Source of the DNA: Fischerella sp. PCC 9431
Lineage (GTDB): Bacteria > Cyanobacteriota > Cyanobacteriia > Cyanobacteriales > Nostocaceae
Assembly (NCBI RefSeq): GCF_000447295.1
Contig: NZ_KE650771.1
Location: forward strand, 3,235,964 to 3,299,963
DNA length: 64,000 nucleotides
Reading direction: 5' to 3'
The position numbers and the translations under genes are program-made. Positions 42,415 to 51,577 of the stretch are shown here, in pieces. The first letter of the stretch is position 1. Each line of letters starts with the position of its first letter. The notes under the pieces were generated by a model. That model was not told the DNA's origin. It made no database searches and saw only the letters and a program-made list of their open reading frames with translations.

Positions 42415-43443
42415 ATGCCTGACTACTTTGCTCTTAATCAAGAAAAATTGTTGAATCGCCGTCAACTATTAAAACTAGGATTAGCAGGTGCTGGCGTCGC
42501 TGGTGCAGCTGTGGTCTGGGATAGGTTAGCAGCACAAAAGCAATTGGTGAGGATACCACCACCTTTAGAGACAGAGGAAAATTTCAGTAGCGCTGTCAAT
42601 CCGGTACAAGTATTGCGAAATTTTGATTATGGGACACTGAAGCGAGAAAATGGGCGAACGATTCGCGAGTTTCGCTTAACTGCTGGGACTTCCGAGATTC
42701 AACTTAATAGTGCTGTATCATATAATATCTGGGATTTGAATGGTCGTATACCCGGACCAACACTGAGAGCCAAACAAGGCGATCGCGTACGGATATTATT
42801 CCTTAACAAAGCTGGACATTCCCACTCTTTACATTTTCATGGTATTCATCCCGCAGAAATGGATGGTGTTCGTCCAGTGAGCAATGGTAGCGCCACAATT
42901 TATGAATTTGATGCTGAACCTTTTGGTGTTCATCTATATCACTGTCACATTGAACCTGTGACTCGACATATTGCCAAAGGATTATACGGCATGTTTATAG
43001 TCGATCCGCCTAAACCTCGTCCAGCCGCAGATGAAATTGTCTTAATCATGGCTGGTTATGACGTCAATGATGATAAACGCAATGAATATTATGCCTTTAA
43101 CGGTTTACCTGATTACTTCATGGATCATCCGATTCCCATTTACCAAAATCAGTTGATTCGATTATATGTTCTCAACATTATTGAATTTGACCCCGCAGTG
43201 ACATTTCACTTGCACGCGAATTTTTTTGATATTTATCCGACTGGAATGACTCTGACTCCCAGCCAAAAAAGCGATGTAGTGACGATGGGTGTAGCAGAAC
43301 GTCACATCTTAGAATTTGCTTTTCGTTATCCAGGTAAGTATATGTTTCATCCCCATCAAGATGCGATCGCAGAAAACGGATGTATGGGTTCATTTGAAGT
43401 TCTCGCTGAGAAAAACCCTCAAAATCCAGCAAAAAATACTTAA
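42415..43443 (+). CDS. Two-domain multicopper oxidase (possible ferroxidase)
   Basis: 342 residues from the ATG at 42415. The N-terminus has NRRQLLKLGLAGAGVAGAA, a twin-arginine-type export signal (RR followed by LLK and a hydrophobic core). Cupredoxin domain 1 has LHFHGIH and LYHCHIEPVTRHIAKGLYGM, giving the T1-type Cys-His-Met set. Domain 2 has FHLHANFFD and MFHPHQDAIAENGCMG, where HPH replaces HCH, so only one T1 site is expected, as in nitrite-reductase-like two-domain enzymes. With the FTR1 gene 2.2 kb downstream, a role in periplasmic Fe(II) or Cu(I) oxidation is inferred. Confidence 0.85.
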   Translation: MPDYFALNQEKLLNRRQLLKLGLAGAGVAGAAVVWDRLAAQKQLVRIPPPLETEENFSSAVNPVQVLRNFDYGTLKRENGRTIREFRLTAGTSEIQLNSAVSYNIWDLNGRIPGPTLRAKQGDRVRILFLNKAGHSHSLHFHGIHPAEMDGVRPVSNGSATIYEFDAEPFGVHLYHCHIEPVTRHIAKGLYGMFIVDPPKPRPAADEIVLIMAGYDVNDDKRNEYYAFNGLPDYFMDHPIPIYQNQLIRLYVLNIIEFDPAVTFHLHANFFDIYPTGMTLTPSQKSDVVTMGVAERHILEFAFRYPGKYMFHPHQDAIAENGCMGSFEVLAEKNPQNPAKNT

Positions 43444-43757
43444 TTCTCAAATCTCCAGTATTTAATGCTCAAATACAAACTGATAAATAGCAGCTTTATG
43501 AATGGACTTTTCGCTTTTAACTAATAATTTTTAGTAATAAGTTTTGATTTTATAGTAACTAATTTGAAACTAATTATGAAATTTCACCGAATCAGATAGT
43601 CAAGTAGTTGATAAAAACTTTCACTAGATGCAAGAATAACTTAGCAAAATCTCAGACAAGATATCAAATATCACCATAGCAGTTTGACATCTGCAACTGC
43701 TGATATAGCTAAAAAACGCTTTTACTTGCTTGCTTTTACAAATCCCCAGGAGCAAAA
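43444..43757. other. AT-rich promoter region
   Basis: About 314 bases with no gene. Probably contains the lipoprotein promoter; no terminator hairpin or clear operator was found. Confidence 0.5.
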
Positions 43758-44801
43758 ATGAAAAAATTCCGTTATGTATGTTTGGCTGTCGCTGCTTGTG
43801 CGATTGTGACTCTGAGTTCTTGTAATAATGGTGGCACTTCAACCACAGAAAATTCACCAGCAGCTAGCACTCCCAACTCTGTTGCCCAAACAACAGAAGC
43901 AGTAAGTCATAGCGGTCATGGTAGCAAAAAACAAATCAACATTAATACAGCTATTTTGTCTGAGTTAGATAAATTTGAGGCGCAGCTAGGTGTACCAGCA
44001 TTATCGAATAAAATTCAGGCAAATCGCCCTTATGCTAGTCCAGAGGAATTAGTTAGCAAGAAGGTTATTAGCCAAGAACAGTTTGACAAAATTAAGGATC
44101 AAGTAACTGTTCAGGAAGTGGTTTTGACTGGGGAAGCCAAAGATGTAGATTACATGACCAAGCTAGGATTGATGAAAGGACATTTACTTGTCGCCCAAGA
44201 ACTATTGGATCAAAATCAACCAAAACAAGCAGAACCTCATATTGGACACCCAGTAGAAGAAATTTATGTTGATGTAGAAGAGCAATTAAACGATCGCAAA
44301 GTCAAAGAATTCAAAACAACTTTGGTGAGTTTGCAAGATTTGGTGAAATCTAACCCCAAAGATGCCAAAGTCAAAACTAACTTTACTACTTCTGTGGAGT
44401 CAGTAGATCAAGCGATCGCAGCACTACCAGAAGCACAACGCACCCAACCTTCATTTGTACTCCAGGTAATTAACGGTTTATTAGACTCTGCAAACTCAGA
44501 ATATGGTGCAGCGATCGCCGATGATAAAATCGCCGCAGCCATTGAATATCAAGATTCTCGTGGTTTTGTACTCTACGCTGACGAATTGTATCAAGGTATC
44601 AAGAGCCAAATGGCAAAAGATCATCCAGACGCAGACAAAGCAATTCAGGCGAGTATGACTCAATTGAAGAAAACTTGGCCTAGCGTGATTCCACCAGCCA
44701 AACCAGTTAATACCCCAGAAGAAGTTACCAAAGAAATCAAAGCGATCGAATCAGAATCTCAAAAAGTGATTGATAATTCCCAAACCCAAGCACAGCGATA
44801 G
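43758..44801 (+). CDS. Lipoprotein with helix-hairpin-helix region, possible iron-uptake component
   Basis: 347 residues. Signal with lipobox LSSC (Cys22), a Ser/Thr linker and GHGSKK, then an HhH/ComEA-like segment (about 60-112: ININTAILSELDKFE, NRPYASPEELVSKKVISQEQFDKIKDQV), then a helical domain with GLMKGHLLVAQELLDQ and HIGHPVEEIYVDVEEQL, which faintly recalls the HxxE motif of imelysin/EfeO-type iron-binding proteins. Placement between a multicopper oxidase and a ferritin/FTR1 pair supports a periplasmic iron role, but this is inference. Confidence 0.7.
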   Translation: MKKFRYVCLAVAACAIVTLSSCNNGGTSTTENSPAASTPNSVAQTTEAVSHSGHGSKKQININTAILSELDKFEAQLGVPALSNKIQANRPYASPEELVSKKVISQEQFDKIKDQVTVQEVVLTGEAKDVDYMTKLGLMKGHLLVAQELLDQNQPKQAEPHIGHPVEEIYVDVEEQLNDRKVKEFKTTLVSLQDLVKSNPKDAKVKTNFTTSVESVDQAIAALPEAQRTQPSFVLQVINGLLDSANSEYGAAIADDKIAAAIEYQDSRGFVLYADELYQGIKSQMAKDHPDADKAIQASMTQLKKTWPSVIPPAKPVNTPEEVTKEIKAIESESQKVIDNSQTQAQR

Positions 44802-44870
44802 TAAGTTCGTAGTAAGTTCGTAGTAAGTTCGTAGTAAGGACTTTAGTCCTCAAAATCAAGACTAGAGTCG
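44802..44870. repeat. Short tandem repeat plus palindrome
   Basis: Four copies of an 11-base unit GTAGTAAGTTC (about 44798-44835) lead into AAGGACTTTAGTCCT, the palindrome also seen at 13528 and 22858. Confidence 0.75.
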
Positions 44871-44959
44871 CTTACCCTTGACTTTTTGTTCCAAGGTCAG
44901 AGCTTAAAATTTAGTCATCACCAAAAACTTCTGACTTCTAGCGTAGACTTAAGATACTG

Positions 44960-45394
44960 ATGCAAGAACTTGACCAACAGAAGACTATCCACCTGCTCAA
45001 CGCCATCATGGAGTTTGAATTGGCAGGAGTTGTGCGTTACACTCATTACTCTTTGATGGTAACTGGCCCGAATCGCATCCCCATTGTTACCTTTTTTAAA
45101 GCCCAAGCCAGCGAATCTTTACTTCATGCTCAACAAGTAGGAGAAATTCTCACAGGTTTAGATGGACACCCTACCCTAAAAATTGCCCCAATTGAAGAAA
45201 GTTACAAGCATTCAGTCAAGCATATTTTAGAAGAAAGCTTGTCACACGAAAAGAAAGCACTAGACCTGTATAAAAACTTGCTTGATACAGTCAGTGATGC
45301 CAGCATTTATCTTGAAGAATTCGCTCGAACTATGATCGGTCAGGAAGAGATGCATAATCTTGAACTGAAGAAGATGTTACGCGATTTTAGTTAG
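44960..45394 (+). CDS. Ferritin-like (bacterioferritin-type) protein
   Basis: 144 residues folding as a four-helix bundle. The di-iron ligand set is visible: Glu in IMEFELAGVVRYTHY, ExxH as ESLLHAQQ, Glu in EESLSHEKKAL, and ExxH as EEMHNLEL in helix 4. The size and spacing fit a ferritin-like/bacterioferritin subunit; a heme-ligand Met cannot be assigned by eye. It likely stores or detoxifies iron imported by the neighbouring FTR1 system. Weak ribosome site. Confidence 0.85.
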   Translation: MQELDQQKTIHLLNAIMEFELAGVVRYTHYSLMVTGPNRIPIVTFFKAQASESLLHAQQVGEILTGLDGHPTLKIAPIEESYKHSVKHILEESLSHEKKALDLYKNLLDTVSDASIYLEEFARTMIGQEEMHNLELKKMLRDFS

Positions 45395-45396
45395 AC

Positions 45397-45471
45397 GCGA
45401 TAAATCGCGTCTGTACAATAGGCGATAAATCGCGTCTGTACAATAGGCGATAAATCGCGTCTGTACAATAG
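45397..45471. repeat. Three tandem copies of a 25-bp hairpin repeat
   Basis: Unit GCGATAAATCGCGTCTGTACAATAG at 45397, 45422 and 45447. Each carries the GCGATAAATCGC dyad. Single copies of the same hairpin lie at about 36530, 37333 and 41805. Right after the ferritin-like stop, so possibly its transcription end. Confidence 0.88.
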
Positions 45472-45683
45472 TCAAGAATCATTGGTCATTAGTCATTAGG
45501 TATTAGCTAGTGACTAATGATTAATGACCAAGCCCCTTCGGGGCGGGAACTCTTAAGAGGGGACTCTTAACAGGGAAAGAATTAGCCCCGAATATTGGGT
45601 ACAAGCCCCTAAATTTATGATGCTGTTGCCTGTTGCCCGTTCCCTGTTCCCTCTTAAAAAAGACAAATGACAAAGGACAACTG

Positions 45684-46652
45684 ATGAACTTTAGTACTGC
45701 TCTACCTACTTTTGTAATAACACTCCGAGAAGGAGTAGAAGCAGCCTTAGTGGTTGGTATTGTCTTGGCTTTGTTGAAAAAAGCTAAACAATCGCGACTT
45801 AACCCTTGGGTGTATGCTGGTGTCGGTGTTGGTATTGCCTTGAGTGCGCTGATTGGTGTGCTGTTTAGTTGGATGATACAAGTACTCGGAGAAATTAATC
45901 CCCAGTACACATCTGTAGTTGAACCATTAATGGAAGCTGTCTTCAGCCTACTGGCGATCGTTATGCTGAGTTGGATGCTAATCTGGATGACCAAACAAGC
46001 CAGATTTATGAAAGCTCAAGTAGAGGGAGCAGTCACCGATGCTTTAAAAAATAATAATAATGCTGGTTGGGGTGTTTTTAGCTTAATTTTAATTGCCGTT
46101 GTCCGTGAAGGTTTTGAAACAGTTTTATTCATCGCTGCTAATTTTCAACAAGGACTAATTCCGGCGCTTGGTGCTATTTCTGGAATTGCAGTTGCAGCAG
46201 GAATTGGTGTGCTTTTATTTAAGTGGGGAGTTAAAATTAACATCCGCCAATTTTTCCAGGTCATGGGTGTTTTATTGGTATTAATTGTTGGTGGATTAGT
46301 AATTTCCGCATTACATAATTTTGACGAAGCTGCTGCTAATTATGCCCTCAGTAATCGCGCTTCTGAAAGCCTTTGTTTTTACTATGAAAGGTTTACCAGA
46401 ATTCATTCTTGCATACTAGGGCCAATGGTTTGGAATACAGCTAATATTCTGCCAGAAGAAAAATTTCCTGGTATTGTAATTAAAGCCCTGTTTGGCTACA
46501 GAGAACATCTTTATGTAGTGCAAGCAGTTGGATATATTGTATTTTTAGTGACTGTTGGAGGTTTATACTTCCGTAGTATTACGGCGGGTTTACCTCAAGG
46601 TAGAAAGAGTGTTTCAGCAGAACAAAAACCGATTGGTTCAGTCAAGGAATAG
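45684..46652 (+). CDS. FTR1-family iron permease
   Basis: 322 residues from the ATG at 45684. Seven predicted TM helices. The two iron-binding REGxE motifs are present: LREGVEAAL in helix 1 and VREGFETVLF in helix 4. The middle of the protein has WMTKQARFMKAQVEGAV. FTR1 (Ftr1p/EfeU) imports iron after oxidation by a partner ferroxidase; the multicopper oxidase upstream is the natural candidate. The preceding intergenic DNA carries a GCCCCTTCGGGGC hairpin (about 45533-45545), possibly ending the upstream unit. Confidence 0.93.
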   Translation: MNFSTALPTFVITLREGVEAALVVGIVLALLKKAKQSRLNPWVYAGVGVGIALSALIGVLFSWMIQVLGEINPQYTSVVEPLMEAVFSLLAIVMLSWMLIWMTKQARFMKAQVEGAVTDALKNNNNAGWGVFSLILIAVVREGFETVLFIAANFQQGLIPALGAISGIAVAAGIGVLLFKWGVKINIRQFFQVMGVLLVLIVGGLVISALHNFDEAAANYALSNRASESLCFYYERFTRIHSCILGPMVWNTANILPEEKFPGIVIKALFGYREHLYVVQAVGYIVFLVTVGGLYFRSITAGLPQGRKSVSAEQKPIGSVKE

Positions 46653-46654
46653 AG

Positions 46655-46835
46655 ATGGGGGAAAGGGGAAAGGGGAGCAGGGATCGGGGAGCAGGGATCG
46701 GGGAGCAGGGAGCAGGGAGCAGGGGAATTAGTCTGTATTAATATTGTCTATATAGCTATTAACCACTCTGTATTACATATTATCCACTCCCCGATCCCCG
46801 ATCCCTGATCCCCGATCCCCTTTCCCCAATCCCCA
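46655..46835. repeat. Large inverted AG/CT-rich repeat before the MOSC gene
   Basis: The left arm (46655-46725) is runs of GGGGAGCAGGGATC; the right arm (about 46789-46833) is the complementary CCCCGATCCC units. Together they can form a stem of about 40 bp over a 65-base AT-rich loop. The right arm ends at the start codon of the next gene. Confidence 0.8.
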
Positions 46836-47639
46836 ATGACTAAAATATCAATTCAACAATTATTGATTTATCCAATCAAAGGATTAAGCTCTCACAAGAG
46901 CGATCGCGTCTATCTTAAAGTAGGACATGGTATTTTAGGCGATCGCGCTTTTGCTTTGATGTACAAGCAAGACGACATAGATAAAAACTCAACAATAGTA
47001 CCTTGGATGAAGAAGCAAAACTTCATCATGCAAAATGACTGGCCAGGACTCGCAGCTTTAAATTGTTCCTACGAACCAGAAACTGGGACTTTCACAGTCA
47101 AACGCAAAGGTATAGAGTTATTAGTTGCTGATACTAAGACTTCTGAAGGACGGAATTTAATATCAGCATTTTTCACAGGCTATTTAGCAGGAATTTATCC
47201 TAGTCAAGCTGCGAGACACCCCAACCGCGCACCTCTACAACTAGTTGGAGAATTCGACAAAACTCGCTACCCTGATCGAGAAGCGGGACATATTTCTCTT
47301 GTCAGTCAAGCAACCATTGACAATTTAGGTGAATTAGCTGGACAACCAATAGATGTACGGCGCTTCCGTCCCAACATTGTTGTAGCAGGTGTCTGTGCTT
47401 GGGAAGAATTTGACTGGATCGGAAAAGAAATACAACTTGGAACTGCAAAAATTGTGGTGACAGCTAGAATTAATCGTTGCTTAAATATAGATGTGAATCC
47501 GGAAACAGGAGAGCGAGATATTAGGTTACTGTCTCTTTTGCAAGAGCAGTTTCAGCATACCCAGACTTGTGTTTTAGCGCAGGTGATTAGTAGTGGTAGT
47601 GTAGCAATGAGCGAAGATTTAATCATTACTAACCACTAA
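46836..47639 (+). CDS. MOSC domain protein
   Basis: 267 residues. N-terminal MOSC beta-barrel domain (LLIYPIKGLSSHKSDRVYLKVGHGILGDRAFAL), then the MOSC domain (ISLVSQATIDNLGELAG, VDVRRFRPNIVVAG as IDVRRFRPNIV, and GTAKIVVTARINRCLNIDVNPETGERD with the conserved Cys). MOSC proteins carry sulfur or molybdenum-cofactor-linked chemistry (MOCS3/mARC-like, YiiM-like); the exact substrate is not known. There is no ribosome site because a C-rich repeat arm abuts the ATG. Confidence 0.9.
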   Translation: MTKISIQQLLIYPIKGLSSHKSDRVYLKVGHGILGDRAFALMYKQDDIDKNSTIVPWMKKQNFIMQNDWPGLAALNCSYEPETGTFTVKRKGIELLVADTKTSEGRNLISAFFTGYLAGIYPSQAARHPNRAPLQLVGEFDKTRYPDREAGHISLVSQATIDNLGELAGQPIDVRRFRPNIVVAGVCAWEEFDWIGKEIQLGTAKIVVTARINRCLNIDVNPETGERDIRLLSLLQEQFQHTQTCVLAQVISSGSVAMSEDLIITNH

Positions 47640-47655
47640 TCACCAACTCTTAAAA

Positions 47656-50559
47656 TTATTTACGCTTATAACCACTTGCCTTTAAACGCAAATGCAAACG
47701 TAAGGAAGAAGCACGATAACTGGGTTTTGCGGAATTACACAAACGCAAACGTGGAGAGGTAGTAAGGCGGTTACGTAGCTGCAAATCCTCGTGAGTTTTT
47801 GCCACTAAATGCAATTTACTGTGATCATTGCTACGACGCAGCAACCATTTTTCCAATTCCACACACCAAAAGACCAAACTACTGACAGCCAAACAAATTA
47901 CCAAATCTAGTGCTGACAAAGGTATTGTATTAAATAGGTTCTGGAAGAACGGCACATACAGCACTGCTATTTGCAAACCCAGCGTCAAACATACTGAGAC
48001 TAAAAGTGCTTTATTAGACATTAATCCAATTGTAAATAGCGAGTCACGCTCAGAACGCACTGCTAAGGCATTACCCATCTGCGAGAGAGTTAGAGTAGTA
48101 AATAACATAGTTTGCCAAGCAGGGCTACCTATTTTCCAGTAGAGAAATCCCGTAGCAAGAGATATACAACCCATAAGAATGCCGATCCAAATGATATCTC
48201 TACCCATTCCTCGACTAAAAATATTCTCGTTGGGTGGGTACGGAGGACGACTCATCGTATCTCCTTCTGCTGGTTCTACACCCAAAGCCAAGGCTGGTAA
48301 ACCATCGGTAGTCAGGTTAATCCAGAGAATTTGCAGTGGTAGCAAGGGTAATGGCATTCCTAAAAAAGGAGCCAACAGCATCACCCAAAGTTCACCAACA
48401 TTACTACTAAGCAAATACTTGATAAACTTACGGATATTGTCGTAAATTACACGCCCTTCTTTGACCGCAGCAACAAGAGTTGCAAAATTATCGTCCAACA
48501 AGACCATATCTGCTGCTTCTTTTGCTACATCTGTACCCCTAATCCCCATAGCGACACCAATGTTAGCGCCCTTGAGAGCTGGCGCGTCATTGATACCGTC
48601 ACCCGTCATGGCGACGATGTGTCCCTGTTGTTGCAGCGTCTGGACAATATCAAACTTGTGTTCTGACGAAACCCGCGCATAAACTGATGTGTCATTTAGG
48701 GTGCAGCGCAATTCCTCAACAGAGAATTGAGATAGGTCTTCGCTAGTAATGGTTTGATTATCTGTAGTAATACCAACTTCACGAGCAATAAATCTTGCTG
48801 TCAGGGGATGATCTCCTGTAATCATCACTGGACGAATACCAGCACGCTTACAGGTAAGTACGGCGTCTCGCACTTCCGGTCGTGCAGGATCATTCATACC
48901 GACCATACCAATAAAGATCAAGTCTTGCTCTACGTCTTCCCATTGATCAGCAGACTCTAAAGGTCGAAAAGCTGCTCCCATCACCCGCAAACCATTTTTC
49001 GTGAGTTGGCTATAGGTGACAGAAATATGTCTGTGCCAAATTTCAGTCAGTGGTCTGGCTTGTCCGTTAATCCAGATATGAGTACAAATATCTAGCAGAC
49101 TATTAACCGTACCTTTGCTGAAAACAATATAGGACATTCCCCCAATTTTCTCGCTCCAATGCCAAATTGTTTCCAAAGCGCAAGGAATTCTAGAGGGAAT
49201 GCTAGGGAATTTGTGAATCGTACTCATGCGTTGACGCCGAGAGTTGTAGTCAACTTCCCCAACACGAGGAATAAGATACTCTAGGTCGGCTTTCCACAAT
49301 CCTTGTTGAGCAGCAGCCATTACCAAAGCACCCTCGCTGGGATCACCGACAGTCCGCAAGTAACGCGGCTCCTCGGTATCTGGTTCTAGCAAAGCGTTGT
49401 TGCACAAAGTACCAGCAGCTAAAAGTAAGGATATGGCTGGTGGCTGACATAACAAAAATGGTCTGTCTTGGTTTTTTTCTCCGATACAAGCCCGCATTTT
49501 GGTAGTTAAATCTATGCGTTGACCTGCGACATCGAGAACAGTAACTGTCATGCGATTTTCGGTGAGAGTACCAGTCTTACCAGAACAAATCATCGTTACT
49601 GATCCCAAGGTTTCCACAGCAGGTAAGTTGCGGATCAGCGCTCGTCGTTTCAACATTTGGCGTGCGCCCAAAGCTAAGGCGATAGTTACAACTGCTGGTA
49701 AACCTTCTGGTAAAGCTGCTACTACTAAAGTGATGGCAGTTAGGAGCATGATTTTCCAATCTTCGCCACGCAGCATTCCCAAAACGAGAATGACCACTAC
49801 TAGTGCTAAAGAAGCGATCGCTAATCCTCGCCCCAATTCATCTAAGCGCTTCTGGAGTGGGGTTGGTTCTACTTCCACTGCTTGCACTATAGAAGCTACT
49901 CGCCCCATTTCGGTTTTCATCCCGGTTTCGGTGACGATCGCCTGACCCCGTCCATAGGTAACAACCGTACCCATATAAACCATATTATGGCGATCGCTCA
50001 GTTGCACATCTGCTTGGTCAAATATTTGTGGTTCTTTGTCTGTAGGTTCTGATACACCTGTTAAGGTTGTTTCTTGAATTCGCAAACCAACGCTTTCCAA
50101 GACCCGGCAATCAGCTGGTACGATGTCCTCTGCATCCAGTTGAATAATATCTCCTGGGACTAAATCACGAGCAGAAATTTCTTGCCAGCGACCATCACGT
50201 AGTACTTTAACATTGGGTAGAGATAATTTTTTGAGAGTGGCGATCGCTTTTTGGGCTTGATACTCTTGACTAAAACCCAGAACAGCAATCAGTACCACAA
50301 TAGAAATAATACCGACTGCATCTTTGTAGTCACCCAAAAAACCGGAGGCGATCGCAGCCACAATCAAAATAACTACTAAAGTCGCAGTTACCTGTTCCCA
50401 AAGTATTTGCCAAGGACTTCGTAATCCTTGCTCAATTAATTCGTTGCAACCATACTGCTGTTGACGACGACTAGCTTCAGATGTACTCAATCCACAAGAT
50501 GCATCACTACCCAATAGTTGCAGAACTTCTTGTACATCTAATTTGTACCAATTGCTCAT
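47656..50559 (-). CDS. P-type ATPase of Ca-ATPase type with both catalytic acids replaced (candidate pseudo-ATPase)
   Basis: 967 residues, full length and uninterrupted. Normal for type II: ten-helix layout, the PEGLP motif in helix 4, MITGDHPLTA, and MTGDGINDAPALKGANIG. Abnormal: the phosphorylation motif reads CSGKTGTLT with Gly327 where Asp is invariant (codon GGT at 49579-49581), and the actuator motif reads LTGVSEP with Val169 where Glu of TGE is required (GTA at 50053-50055). Each differs by one base from the ancestral codon. The intact paralogue at 52868 has Asp350 and Glu192. A Lys/Arg-rich C-terminal tail of about 60 residues is added. Confidence 0.9.
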   Translation of the reverse strand: MSNWYKLDVQEVLQLLGSDASCGLSTSEASRRQQQYGCNELIEQGLRSPWQILWEQVTATLVVILIVAAIASGFLGDYKDAVGIISIVVLIAVLGFSQEYQAQKAIATLKKLSLPNVKVLRDGRWQEISARDLVPGDIIQLDAEDIVPADCRVLESVGLRIQETTLTGVSEPTDKEPQIFDQADVQLSDRHNMVYMGTVVTYGRGQAIVTETGMKTEMGRVASIVQAVEVEPTPLQKRLDELGRGLAIASLALVVVILVLGMLRGEDWKIMLLTAITLVVAALPEGLPAVVTIALALGARQMLKRRALIRNLPAVETLGSVTMICSGKTGTLTENRMTVTVLDVAGQRIDLTTKMRACIGEKNQDRPFLLCQPPAISLLLAAGTLCNNALLEPDTEEPRYLRTVGDPSEGALVMAAAQQGLWKADLEYLIPRVGEVDYNSRRQRMSTIHKFPSIPSRIPCALETIWHWSEKIGGMSYIVFSKGTVNSLLDICTHIWINGQARPLTEIWHRHISVTYSQLTKNGLRVMGAAFRPLESADQWEDVEQDLIFIGMVGMNDPARPEVRDAVLTCKRAGIRPVMITGDHPLTARFIAREVGITTDNQTITSEDLSQFSVEELRCTLNDTSVYARVSSEHKFDIVQTLQQQGHIVAMTGDGINDAPALKGANIGVAMGIRGTDVAKEAADMVLLDDNFATLVAAVKEGRVIYDNIRKFIKYLLSSNVGELWVMLLAPFLGMPLPLLPLQILWINLTTDGLPALALGVEPAEGDTMSRPPYPPNENIFSRGMGRDIIWIGILMGCISLATGFLYWKIGSPAWQTMLFTTLTLSQMGNALAVRSERDSLFTIGLMSNKALLVSVCLTLGLQIAVLYVPFFQNLFNTIPLSALDLVICLAVSSLVFWCVELEKWLLRRSNDHSKLHLVAKTHEDLQLRNRLTTSPRLRLCNSAKPSYRASSLRLHLRLKASGYKRK

Positions 50560-51151
50560 GTCTCGCCTCCTCTATGATGACCGAATGTGAGGTGTAGAAA
50601 ATAAATATGGGTAATAGAAAGATAGGGAAATAGGCAAAAAATTTGTTGATGATCTCCCTGATCTAAGATTTACAAGCAGCACAAAACAAGACATACCATC
50701 CATCAACAGTTGTCTACAAAAAACTCTGAGCAAGAGCAACTGTCTTGGAATAAGTAAACTCAAGTCCTACTCGGAATTAAAAACTCCGAATCTCGAATTA
50801 TTCAATTTCAAATTGCATTCGGTTGTGAAGACTTATATCGTGACGCAAACCAACAAAGACACGGTAAATGTATTTGAATTGTCTCCACATTTCCACGTCT
50901 TTTCTTGCTTGCATCAAGACTTCTCCTATAACTGCAACTTGTATAAATTTATGAATTTAATTCAGAGATTATTTATGCTGTGATAATCTCCTAATCCTGA
51001 TTTACTTGAATCTGATAGGCTTGATAGAATTTCTGACTTGATAACAGCTTCATGCTTTATCTATGCAAAGATTTGATTGTTTTGCTTCTTCCTTTTGCAG
51101 CGCACTCTTTGCAAAGCAAACATGAATTTTCTAAACTATCCAATTCTGAGC
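50560..51151. other. Gene-free region upstream of the pseudo-ATPase
   Basis: About 590 bases. A short open frame on the minus strand (50572-50763) has no family character. Nothing recognised; presumed promoter region. Confidence 0.5.
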
Positions 51152-51439
51152 CTACCTAATTCGTCGTAAGTGTCTACTATTATTGTTTATTGGAAGTTCT
51201 GCTCTAGCTTCTGCTACTATATCTGCAAAATTTTCACTCACTGCGGCGATTGCTGTTCTACTCTTGTCATAAAGAATAATCCCGCCTTTGATTGCGGTTT
51301 TAGCTAAGGATTTACCAGCAACTGCTACCACTGGAATCGCGATCGGCACAACAATTACTGCCACAATACCAGGAATGCCAAAATCTTCAACGACACCCCC
51401 AAAGACATTTTTTAAGTTGGGTAAAACTTTGGGTAGCAT
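51152..51439 (-). CDS. DUF5132 family small membrane-associated protein
   Basis: 95 residues. AGGGGGTG precedes the ATG. An amphipathic/hydrophobic helix (about 22-42: IPGIVAVIVVPIAIPVVAVAG) is followed by KSLAKTAIKGGIILYDKSRTAIAAVSENFADIVAEARAEL, which matches the DUF5132 pattern common in cyanobacteria, then a basic C-terminus. Function unknown; proximity to metal ATPases recalls small proteins near transporters, but this is only context. Confidence 0.78.
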   Translation of the reverse strand: MLPKVLPNLKNVFGGVVEDFGIPGIVAVIVVPIAIPVVAVAGKSLAKTAIKGGIILYDKSRTAIAAVSENFADIVAEARAELPINNNSRHLRRIR

Positions 51440-51577
51440 GGTATTTTCACCCCCTTGTATTTGTACAATTAAATTATTTTATCACTATAAAATAAAACTA
51501 GATACTTAAACAAGTAATTTTTATATTAAAAAATGTTGCTAATCAATATTAATATTTAGTTAAATTTATTGATCTTA

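Noticed and set aside
50572-50763. Minus-strand ORF of 63 codons upstream of the pseudo-ATPase
   Set aside because: No ribosome site and no recognisable domain; the intergenic location suggests chance.
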